A stretch of DNA of 64,000 nt from Eonycteris spelaea (lineage: Eukaryota; Chordata; Mammalia; Chiroptera; Pteropodidae). The stretch spans positions 3,038,001 to 3,102,000 of the forward strand of contig PUFA01000170.1 of the NCBI GenBank assembly GCA_003508835.1, given 5' to 3'. Positions 1 to 10,915 of this stretch are shown here, piece after piece. The notes beneath the pieces were generated by a model. It did no database searches and had not been told where the DNA came from. It saw nothing but the letters and a program-made list of their open reading frames with translations. Position 1 is the stretch's first letter. Every line of letters begins with the position of its first letter. The position numbers and the translations under genes are program-made.

Positions 1-839
1 ATATATATATAACCCTAAACATTTAATGTCAAGTCGTAATGAACAGTAATCTTTGCATTAGCTCCTTAGTGCCACTGAAAACATTTCTGACCTAATATAT
101 CATTGCTTATATTCATGTAAATTGTTCAAGTCCTGCTTTTTTCAAGGATCCTTTGTAGATATTGACAAGTCAAAGTGTTAGATATTAAAACGGAAACAAA
201 TGATCTCTATTTTAATTAACATATGTAAATACCCTCATCATCAGATGCTTGACCTCTCGTTGTCTTTTCTATTTACTTTTTTAATAAAAGACAATGTTAC
301 TCTTGAAGTCCTCCATAAAGAGTAGGGGGGGAATTCGATAGATAATTTTCAAAAGGTGGTCGAGATAATTTTCAATATGAAAGAAAATCCTTTTCTACTT
401 TGGAACACATTATCAGAGAGTTTTTTGATTAATTGTGATGTTATCTAGATTATTACCAATGATATAATAGTCAAAGCAGTTGATATTCAGATCAAAGACT
501 TCAAGGTGTAAGTGAATCAAATACTGAAAAAAAAAAAAGAACATTTTTAAAAGCAAACATGAGTATGTGTGAATGCATGGGGACATAAAATAACACGATG
601 TATATACAATGGAAAGATCCGTGAATAAAATAGCACTTGTGAATACACAAATGCTCCTCAAGTGGCTTATGGCGTTGATACTAAATATTTTAATAAATTC
701 AAGTTATTTATTAAACTTAAAGTAATGTCTATTGACTACCTACTCACTGAGTTAGTGATGGAGCTCTAATATCAAAGTGAATCATACTATGTACATTTTT
801 AAAGCATAAAAATTATAAAGCACATTACTCAAGAACTTA

Positions 840-1130
840 GATTTAATTCAGCAAGCATTTATGCAGCACCTACTGAGTATAATGTACTGTAATCAAGGGT
901 AGATTCAAGGTTTGTGAGACCTGAAGCTTATATAATTTGAGGAGTCCAATATAAAGAAGAAAATTTACATATTCAGATTTAGTCACAGGGCCTTGAATGA
1001 AGCCCATGAGAGTAAGGGACCCTGAAGCTTAAGTTTCACAGTATATATATTTTGACTGTAATAGCTGCTGAGGGAAGTCAAAGATAACTAAGGCATAATC
1101 CCTACCTTACTCAAGCTTAGGGAAAAATCT
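840..1130 (-). repeat. probable L2-derived fragment, interrupted
   Basis: The segment at about 857-900 (ending near 'gcagcacctactgagtata') and the segment at about 1080-1125 resemble the two neighbouring parts of an antisense L2 3' end. Between them, about 905-1030 looks like a different inserted repeat, containing two related 'cctgaagctta' stretches. Family names are by eye only. Confidence 0.35.
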
Positions 1131-1659
1131 GTGCTAACCTTCAAATATATTCTTGTGAAAAATGTATAAACGGGCTTTGATCTCCTAGTGAAATAATTTT
1201 GAATCCCTGCTCATTTAAAAATCCTATTTATTTCAGATCGCTGTATAGGACAACGTTGTATCAAAGTCTCAGATAAATAAGGTCATTTCTTAGAAGAATT
1301 ATTTTTTACCCCTTGCATGTGTAAATAAATACCCATTACATAAATCATTCGGTAGTGAGGATGTGTTATAGTTACCATTATCATAATAAGTTGAATTGAT
1401 GAGCCATACTCACTATCGACTTTCTTGCAACTCAAATAACTGTCAACAGATGGTAGTGATGATCTGTTGTGCAATGGGGAACAAATAATAAAGGTCTTTT
1501 TTCATGTGACCTTTAAAGACATTAGAAAAATCTTCTCAATATGCCATTCTGCATCAAAAATAATTACATGAATATTTAATTTTTCCTCAATGAAAGATGA
1601 AACTGCATCAGAGATACAAACAATAGCAGATTTTAAAATAAATACCTCAGCAAAATACC

Positions 1660-1850
1660 ATTGACCCATGTACTCATTCATTCATTCATTCATTCATTCA
1701 TTGTTTATCCATCAAATTGAGAGTCTCCTAAGTTCCAGCTACTACTAGGCTCTGTGGTACGGTGTGAGTAACATGGACACCTTGCTGTTCTCATAGAAAC
1801 TACAGTCTTGGGGGGAAAACACAATCAATTATAGACCATTAATAGTTTTC
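1660..1850 (-). repeat. L2 3' end fragment with (TTCA)n tail
   Basis: A (TTCA)n run at 1674-1702 is followed by text resembling an antisense L2 3' end (a 'last-known size, then gained in storage' style match to 'ctactaggctctg' and 'cttgctgttctcatagaaac'). In mammals, antisense L2 copies start with this simple tail. No coding content. Confidence 0.5.
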
Positions 1851-3003
1851 TAAAATTCTAATATTCTTTGAGTGGGAAGCTACAAAAATGTACCAAGGTT
1901 TGTTTTTATTTCTGCTATTGCTCAGAAGAAACTGGCTTTAGGGGTCAGAATAGTATTTTTTACATTTGTTTATTTTATCTTATATTAGACTCATTAATCT
2001 ATTCAACAGCTAACTTCCAGGATCTGCCATCTTTTTTCCTTTATTGGAAGTTGTTATATTCTCTTTTGAATTGGAGTAAAGAATAGCTCCCTAGTTTGTC
2101 CTGAGATACTAAACTTAAATTCATGAGATCAATACCTGGCGAAAATATGTTATCCCAAATACTAGCTCAATTTACTCCATCATACATGGTGCTGTCTACC
2201 TTTTTTTTTTTTTTTTTTTTTGATCAATCCTGTCTCTAATTTGCATTCTTTTATCTATTCTAAATATCAGGATCAAGTTTCCAGTCAAAGTTTCTTTTAG
2301 ATATTTTTCTTGAAGGAACTCAGCCTCTTCCTCATTCCATGACATGCTTAGATTCATTGGAACAGAGCATACTTAGTATCTAATTAAGCATATTTTAAAC
2401 TGTTTTACAGAATTAATGGTATTGTTTGTATTTGTTGACTGTTACCAAAAAAAAAAAAAAATGGAATTGATGACTAAATGTAACTCTTTTCCTGGATCCA
2501 TTATTGCTAACATTAAGTAAAAATAGTTTCGTTTAAATATTTTGGTTATAAAACTTCCTGTTGTGAAAGGAAGAGATTGGCCATTGACCCAAATTCACAA
2601 CATAACTTACACCTGTGACACACAGGAACAAGTTTGAGATCATGTGAGTAATAACAAAGTTGTGAAAATAATGGTTATGAACAAATAAATTTTAAAAAAT
2701 ACTTTTTTTATATTCATTAAAATATTTAAAGGGATGTGCTTTTCTTCTTCTTGGATTTATACTTCCTACACATAAATACCAGATCTGAAACATTGCCCAA
2801 ATATATGGTCTTTAATACATGTGAAGTTTATTTTGAGTTGATTAAGTCAATACTTAGAACGTGTTGTTAACTCAAATATTTCACTCACTTTATATTTTGA
2901 TGGTTCATTAAAACAAATTGTTTGAATCCCTAGAACAATAATTAAATCATAATTTTTCTTAATTTTCAAATTATTGTTATCTGATGCACAGATTAATCAT
3001 TGA

Positions 3004-3212
<209 letters not shown>

Positions 3213-4140
3213 GTAGGCAACTGCAATCAATTTTAGTTAATTTTTTTTCCAATGGATAAGTACTTCTTTATTTACTTTTGCTACTCATTTATATGAACAT
3301 TTCTATAAGGTATATAATAACTATATATTAAATAGGTCACATGCATATTTACTTGGATAAAATGTTTTAAACATGGATGGGATAACAGAAGTGTTTAGTT
3401 GAATGAAAACTCATTGTGCATTTCTACCAGTTGAATGCCGTGAAGTTAGTTCTGCTGTGTTCAAAATATTTATCGATGGTTTAAAGACACAGATAACACA
3501 TTTATCAAATCTAAATGGTACGTAATTTAATAGGAAATAGAAAATCATCTGTATTCCTAATAATCTTACACAGTCCAGAAAACTATGTTTATCCATTTGG
3601 ACAAGATGCATTCTTATCCACTACCCACCAAACTGTATGCACCTAATTGACAAGAAAACAAATATTTTATAAATTTCAATTGTAATTATTTTTTCATTAT
3701 CTAGGTTTATGATACAAATGTAGAATGTAAAAGTGATAAAATATAAATTTAAACATACTCTGGTACAATAACTATGTGGTCTTGGGAAAAAAAGCTGTAA
3801 CTGCTAACACTCGAAGCTTAGTTGTCTTACTTTTTGACAAAATGCTTCAACTCTTGCTCTATAATTTAACATAGCTACAGTGACCTCATTTACATAAGGT
3901 GTTTCTGGAAAAGTTTGCTTTTGTTAATAAAATTCTTATTTTTTTCTTTCAATAGGCTTCCTGTCTTTCTTCTTTTGGTTTCTTTTGTTTGTTTTCACAT
4001 GGTAAGAAAATTCACTTTGTCTTTAATGCTTCCTTGGCTATTTTTTTCCCTTTGTCATTATCGCTTAGTCTATTCTGGTCACCCTCCTACTGTTTCTATA
4101 ATTTGTGCAATTCTGTTTACACACTAGGTAGGGTCTGGGC
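3213..4140. other. intronic sequence, nothing recognised
   Basis: AT-rich DNA directly after exon 12. I see no repeat family, motif cluster or reading frame that I can support. Confidence 0.5.
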
Positions 4141-4194
4141 TTGGTACTGATTTTATCAGATTTTTTTTTTTTTTTTATGTTCAATTCACCTACC

Positions 4195-4620
4195 TACTCT
4201 CATCAGCATCTCTGTGTAGTGAGGCTTGAGACGTTGGGATCTGGGCAAGTGTGTGGTGTCCCAGAAATGTAGGACTCTAAGAATGCATGTAACCAGCCTA
4301 CAGGTTTCACGTGGACACAGCGGTGTCATTAGGAAGCGGTCTTTTGGGGAGATGACAAATCTAAAATTAAGAAAGCTGTCTAAATCAGTCATAAACCAAA
4401 AAGGGACTAGGCTAGGAGGATGAGGGAAGAAGGAATGGAATCGTAATAGGCAGAAACCTGGGAAGCCAAAGGAGACACGTTGATAGTGGCTCTGGTTCCA
4501 GCCTCTGCAGCGCCTGTACTCCAAAGAGTCTCCTTGGCCCGAGAAAAACACAGAGGGAGAAGGTCAAGATAACTGCTCGAGATGCACTCCTGCTTTGGCT
4601 CCTTTTGCTTGTTCTGTCCC
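4195..4620. other. GC-richer unassigned segment
   Basis: This stretch is clearly richer in G+C than its surroundings and is open in several frames on both strands (for example 4186-4551 on minus and 4226-4423 on plus). Overlapping open frames on both strands are what reduced stop-codon frequency in GC-richer DNA would give. None of the translations resembles a known family. It could be an old unrecognised repeat or a conserved non-coding stretch. Confidence 0.35.
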
Positions 4621-6120
4621 ACAACTTATCCTGATTTTTCTTTTCTCATTCTGTGCTTATATTCATAGCACTCTCAAGGCTCCCAATTATACCTCCTCCT
4701 GCATAACTCCTTAATCTATCTCTCCAGAGGGTATTCTCTTCCATGATCTAGCTGTCTGCTGAACGTCTTCACTTACATGGCTAGCATTTCAAATTAACTG
4801 GACATCTCCACTTGGGCACATATCATACCTACACCTCGGATTCCCTGCTTTTAAACCAATCATGCTCTCCCAACCTGTTACACTTCCAGTGTTTAACATT
4901 TTTTGATTCCCAGATTCAAGTCTCCCTAAATTAGACTTCTAGATTACTCGGACTAATAAAATTTTCAAAATTAATTTGGAAATCAATATAAGGCTGTTGG
5001 CTTCTTATTTTACTGAGTAATAGCATAAAAACACTCAAAACACATGAAATTATAACATTGACTCACATATATTAACAGGAAAGTTCATGAGCAAAGAAGG
5101 AAGCAACACGGTCTCAGATTAAGAAACACTTCTTCAGAAAACACAGTCGAAAAATTTATACTAGCGTCTTTACACACACAGATTTTTCTCATTATAAAAC
5201 AGAACTGTTGTACCACCTTTATTTCTGAATTATTTATCTATTTTTTTTTATCTTATATGTATTTGGTCAATTCTATCTCTGTAGAAACTCTTTCCTACAC
5301 TTATTTTAATTTGTTTAGTTTCTGTGTGGAGTATGATTTTTGGTTGACCAGACATCCGCTGATCAGTCTGTTATCATTTTGAAGAATTGAAAGTGGGATC
5401 AGGAGATAAGCAAAAAGGTTCTTAGTCCAGATAAAACCTACTGAACATGTGAATTCAGTTTGCAGGAGTGAAAATGGTGGGAAGATGGAAAGGCTAAAGT
5501 GGTTTGAAAGGTAAAATAGAACATCTAGAGCATGAAAGGTGATCATTTTCCTCAAAATATTTAAATCCATTTGTAGCTTTTAAATGAAAATACATAGAAA
5601 ATATTTACTATATTTTATGACTGTGGTTTTGTAGTGCTTCACAATTGTCATTTGAAGGATCCCGAAGGTATTTTTTTTTTTATTTCACTGTTTCCTTTTT
5701 ATTTCCCTGAATGTGATAAAACCAAACTGAAAAAAATGAGCAATTATTTTATTTAGCTTCTACTTGCTCATGAAAGTAAAGAAACGGACTTTTGGGTATG
5801 ATAAAAATGAGTGCATGTGTTTTAAAAATATGTATTCCTAGAAACAATATAAAATATAAAATAAAAAATTTGTTACCAGTAAGTGTTTTGTATTTAGCTG
5901 AAGGATTCAGACTTGTCAAACAAAGTATTTAATTGCCTTTTACAAATGGAATAGAAATGGAAGGTGGGTAGAATCTCTGTCAGGTAAAATCAGTATTTCC
6001 ACCTGCCTGCCGGTATGTTGCATGCAAAGTGCTAAGCAGTGATAAGACTAAAAAGGAACACACAAAGTGAGATTTTTCTCTCTTCATACTGTTATTAACT
6101 TAGTTCTGGCCTCTATCACC
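4620..6120. other. intronic sequence, nothing recognised
   Basis: AT-rich DNA with short homopolymers. No family or coding signal that I can support. Confidence 0.45.
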
Positions 6121-6500
6121 GCTTAAAATTACCTCCACTTTCCCCCTGTCAAATCTAATGCCCCTATATTGCAACCAGAGGCATCTTTCTAGAATTCAAG
6201 TTTGATCCTAATTTCCTTATTTAAAAGCCCTCCAGGGGCTCCTTTTGCACTCAAGATAAAGCCAGGAGTTCCTTAGCTTATGATGCCAATTTGAATTTCA
6301 CAGCATACCAAGGTTTTTGTTTAACCTGGGCCTTTCCCCTACTGCACCCATTTCACCTGTCTACATCCTACCTGCCCTTCAGGTTTTGCTTCCTGCTCCT
6401 CTCCCAGGAATGTGTTCCTCCTGGCGTGTTCTGTAGCCCCCTAAATTTTCCTTACTGGAGCCTGTTTACTGGTCTTGCTCTGTGTGTAAGCTGGTGACCA
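6120..6500 (+). repeat. L2 LINE fragment
   Basis: Resembles the 3' part of L2: 'aaagccctccaggggctcc' and 'tcaagataaagccaggag' match the usual run of clippings found in L2 sense copies, followed by a C/T-rich stretch. An open frame at 6291-6497 inside it has no protein resemblance. Confidence 0.65.
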
Positions 6501-7040
6501 TGCTTGTTTATTGTTATACCCCCAAAATAAGGAGTGTATTTGTGTATTAAACAGAAAAATTACATAGAGTGAGATAATTTTATTTTAAAGGAATTTAAAG
6601 AGGAATTAAGAAAACTAATGGGTTTGTTATAAAAGTTTATTATATGGTAAATGAACATAGAGAAAAATTGTTATAATGATTGAAGTATATTCATGAATGA
6701 AGGTTTATAACATCTTGCCTTATGGTTTATATTAGTTTGTTTGGGGAAAAGCATATAACACTAGATAGTGTACTTTAAAAATGATTTAATATACACATTA
6801 TAGTAATAATTCATGCATACAATCATTGCAGTTGGCTATTTAGAATTACTTTGTGATATACTTTTTCAGATAAATGTGATTATTTAAAGATATCCATGTT
6901 GGGATTTCAATAATTCCCATAGTTGTCTGAGAGAGCTTCATTTAAATTTCATTAGTTGATTTGATCAATTGCAACTTATTGAGTAACAGCTGGGCCAAAC
7001 ACTTGAATTTCGGTGAGTATCAAAGTGAATCAATGAGAAG

Positions 7041-7260
7041 AGATATAATATAGTGGTTAGAAATTTGGGCTCTGAATTAAACAGACCTGGTTTCAAACCC
7101 AGTTCCAACACTTTCAAACTGTGTGAACTTGGACAAGTAACTTATTGTTCCTTCTCATGGGTAAATAGACCATTTCTTAATATAAGACTAATATTTTGAG
7201 TAGCTACCGTATTGAGTTGCAGGAATGATTATGTAAGAGAATTTATGGGAAAATTTTAAT
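7041..7260 (+). repeat. MIR SINE
   Basis: Near-complete MIR. The tRNA-related head is at 'atatagtggttagaaattt', a B-box-like 'ggtttcaaaccc' is at about 7089-7100, and the core 'tgtgtgaacttggacaagta' follows. The 3' half is degraded. Confidence 0.85.
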
Positions 7261-7494
7261 AGAGTCTGAATTGTAAATATTTGTTGTTTGTGTTGTTGTG
7301 TGTTATTAGTGATCATTTTCTTTAGATTGTTAAAACGGTGTTAGAGGAAGATTATAAAATATGAGATGAGAATAAAAAGACAAAGTTTAGAATTTTAACA
7401 GATGAAGATTGAAAGAGGTTATTTTAGGTAATTATAAAAGCTATTTATTTATCTATCCCTATACATTTGTTGATCTATGCAATCATTCATGCAT

Positions 7495-7850
7495 GGTTTC
7501 ATTCATTCATTCATTCAATAAACAAGAATTTTTTTTTTATAAAAGTAGTCTATCTTTTATAGATAGCACTAATCAGGAGATTTATAGGTGTGAATTAAAA
7601 CAAAACTTGCCATTAATAATCTCACAGTCTGGTAGGGAAGACAGTTGTGTAAACATACATCTGATACAATATAATAAATGCAGTAATAACAAATGTAAAG
7701 GCACAGGGTAGCATGGAAGAGATAACGATTAATTCTGCCTGGGTGTAGGTATCAGAATATGGAGTTAGCAAAAGCTTCACAAAACTCAAGATACCAATAA
7801 AGAGGAAGGATAAGAAAAACTGGAAGAATACTGAGTAATTTGAATTGCTG
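7495..7850 (-). repeat. L2 LINE fragment
   Basis: Starts with (ATTC)n at about 7500-7518, then antisense L2 features such as 'ctcacagtctggtagggaag' and 'acaaatgtaaaggcaca'. An open frame on the minus strand (7622-7894) is a by-product. Confidence 0.65.
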
Positions 7851-8069
7851 GACCTTAAAGAGGATGACTGGATAAGATTGTATAGTTTGCTCACACTACA
7901 GGGGTACCCAGAAGAGGGTACCAGCTGGCTGAAACCCAGACCAAGCTCCCCTCAGCAGACAATGGTATCTTTTGTTGTGCTGCTTCTATTCAGAGGAAGG
8001 AGTGCCTTCCTTGATTTTTCACAAAGGTGCAGTCTGCTTGCTCCATAAGCCTTGCACCTGTGCAACAGC

Positions 8070-8092
8070 TTCTTTTTTTTTTTTTTTTTTTT
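8070..8092. repeat. poly-T tract
   Basis: About 22 T in a row after 'gcaacagcttc'. It could be the remnant of a minus-strand A tail, but no body is recognisable beside it. Confidence 0.7.
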
Positions 8093-8389
8093 AATTTCAC
8101 CAAAAGGCAGTCTGGACTAGTGGACACCCTGAATATAAAGAGGAAAAATGGGAGACAAGATCTGTAATTATACTGGGGTTAAAACATGATGAGAATACCC
8201 TGTTTGAGATTTTAATGTGGGTATGTAATGAGGCAGAATGTGGTAGGAGTTATTTGCATAAAGCGATAGTGTCAGATCTGGTATACATATAAACATTTTC
8301 CGATTTGCCAAGATTTTACTCGAGTCATCATTTTATGATATTAAACTTACTCTTTAATTAGTAGTACTGATAAGTGATCTAATGTGACT

Positions 8390-8580
8390 TTACCATCCAA
8401 AGTTAAATTACCTTCCATCACCATATATTTGACTCCCTTTATCCTTATCTCCTTCCTCTGCTTCCCCGCTTCCCTCTGATAACCACTAAACTGTCGTCTG
8501 TGTCCATGAGTCTGTTTTTTTTAGTTTGGTTAATTTAAAACACCTACATGTTTTCTTGTTTTCATTTATTTTATAAAAAT
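8390..8580 (+). repeat. L1 3' UTR fragment
   Basis: A C/T-rich stretch followed by 'taaccactaaactgt' and 'tgtccatgagtctgttttt', a wording typical of mammalian L1MA/L1MB 3' ends. Confidence 0.6.
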
Positions 8581-10660
8581 GCAATGCCAAGGCCTTTTGA
8601 ATCCAATGGTTGAAGTTCTATCATGCTTCATATCTAAACCTATCTATAATACATTATCTACAACTTCTAGTTTTGTTTTTAAAGTGGAGCAACACCTTCA
8701 AGAAAAGGATATATTCCAGAAAATTGTTTTGTATGACATATGGATGCCCTGCAGTCATTGTTTAACATACACCTACTTTGACTACAATTTTTAGTAACTT
8801 TTTACTATATCTTTTAAAAACATTTAACTTCATTTTCACAGAATCGACCCTCTTTGTTTTTACATTGACATAACTCACCAATTTATGAAATTTTATTTGC
8901 ATTTATAGCCAAAACAAATGGGGAGAGGAACATACAACTGACTTTCAATAAGCATATAAGAATCTTAACTGGCGGGAGTAGAAAGCCTGTAGGCACACGG
9001 GAGTAAACGACTAATTATGGAGATTCAGCCTTCCTTGGCCGTCCTCTGTATCTCTCACGGAGGAAAAGGAGAGAAGATGTTAGTCCAGTGACTCTGTTAG
9101 GTGCAACCAACTTGTTTAACAGATCCTATAATGTACCTAGGGTCTTTCTTTATAAAAGCACCAAAGAGATGGCTTAATCCAAAATGTTATTGACTTACAA
9201 AAACATAATCATTCAGGAAATTGAGCACTTACTTTGTTCTAGCATGAGCATATAAACAAATTTAGTCACAAAAGTAAAGGGAAAAAAGGCTATATGGTAT
9301 TTGGCCATGCTATGTTCTCCACTGAAAACAAATTTGGACATAGAATGCAGGCTACATTTTTCTAAGTTCTAATCCCAGATAAGAAGTTCATTTTCCTTAA
9401 AGTAGTCATGGTAGTACTGTGAAGATGATCTTATAAACATGGGACATTTTGTCAAATAAAGTTAGTCTAAATATATGAAAATTATAATGTCAAAACCCAC
9501 TAGTTTGATTACATTATGAGAGTGGTCCTTTAGTCCTGTCATTATTCTGTGATTCAGAATTCTGTTTTAAATTCCCTATCTTTTAGATGCAACATTTAGA
9601 AACCACAATATTCATTACTAGTAGTTGCCGACTAAATTTACGTGTTGCTGTTATGAAAGCAGTCATGATAGAAAGATAGATTGAAAGACAACAATAAGAA
9701 TTATTAATGAAGGGATAAATCTGGAGTGAACAGGTCGGGATAGAATTTCAAATAAAGGAAAGAATATATAAGAGCTTTTCAAATAAAGAAAAGAATGTGT
9801 ATAGAGCTTCTTCAATTATAGGTAAGAAATAAAAAGGAAAAGATCTGGTTTCTTCCAGGTAGAATTCATTTTGCGAAAAATCAAACAATTGTGAGAAACT
9901 GCAGAGGATAAGGAAGAAGGCATTGGGACAATAAACATTTTTTTAAAAGTTCTAGTTATTAAGTTTACAAGTAACTTTAAGGGTCACTGAAAACTTAGTT
10001 ACAGAGTAGCTGAAGTTAAATAGTTATAGAATATTGATTATTGACAGCATTTGAGGTCAACTTTCAACAACAAAAAGTTAATTTTTTCATTATGGTTTAG
10101 ATTCAATGTTTCTACGATATACATGAGTTTGTTTATGTGCATGTTCCCAAATCATACTTTTTTCTTCCTCAAGCTTTATCTTTTATTAAAATATACTGTA
10201 TTTTTGTAAGTATCCATGTTAAGATGCCTGATACTATTTTGATTATTTCACTTATATGTTAAATATGTTATTCTTTCTAATATGTCAATTTTCCTTGAAA
10301 CTAATTTTTGTGGCAGAATTATCTTAGAACAGAAACACAAAATACGCACATAAATATTTTGGCATTATACTAGATATGAAATGTTCTTCTTAAACCTATA
10401 AGATCACAGAGCACAGTTCTCCTTTAAGTTTTAGCTTTCTATAGTGTTTTCCAGCTCAATAGCAAAACATGTATTTTAATGAAGGTTAAAATTAAGTTCT
10501 CTAACAGTTAATGTGATTTTACTCGATTTCATATGGAAATGGCTATATTTTTAAATAGGTATTTTTAGAATTCTTCAAAACTATCATAAATTTTTGGCAT
10601 CGATGACCCACTTTTCTACCTCTTAAGGTTTTTGTATTATTTTCTTCTGGTTTGATCGAG
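8580..10660. other. intronic sequence, nothing recognised
   Basis: AT-rich DNA. A small imperfect duplication is visible at about 9750-9810, where 'ttcaaataaaggaaagaat' is nearly repeated as 'ttcaaataaagaaaagaat', about 30 bases apart. No gene or family is supported. Confidence 0.45.
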
Positions 10661-10664
10661 GCAT

Positions 10665-10915
10665 AAAAGAATCACTAGTTGTTGAGGGAACACGAGGTAT
10701 CTCAGAGGACTGGTAATGAGATACAGAGCCTTTAACCTCTTGGTCACCAGTTCAAATCTGCCCGAGGTCAAGAGTGACAGAAAGTCATTACTATCCCTCT
10801 GCAGTTCAATAGGCTATGTGAAACGAATTTGTGATTTCAGTACCAGGTGGGAATAGATTTATGCCATAGTCCCACCATAGAGTGAGTCAGTGCAAAATGG
10901 TAGTTGTGGTTTAAG
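10665..10915 (+). repeat. tRNA-headed SINE-like element, family not recognised
   Basis: An A-box-like 'tatctcagaggactgg' at 10698-10713 and a B-box-like 'agttcaaatct' at 10749-10759 are spaced roughly as in a tRNA-derived SINE promoter. About 150 bases of body follow, ending near 'aaaatggtagttgtggttta'. The body is not MIR and does not match the Alu, B2, carnivore, ruminant or vespertilionid SINEs that I know. It could be an old lineage-specific SINE. The A-box is imperfect, so chance resemblance is possible. Confidence 0.4.

Noticed and set aside
11..20. Telomere-like 'aaccctaaac' at the window start
   Set aside because: Only one and a half units, flanked by (AT)n and unique DNA; a chance match.
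1674..1702. CRISPR-like or tandem array
   Set aside because: Simple (TTCA)n tail of an L2 fragment, without spacers.
10698..10770. Functional tRNA gene
   Set aside because: A- and B-box-like motifs only; no cloverleaf arms that pair, no terminator run at the right distance, and extended SINE-like body downstream.
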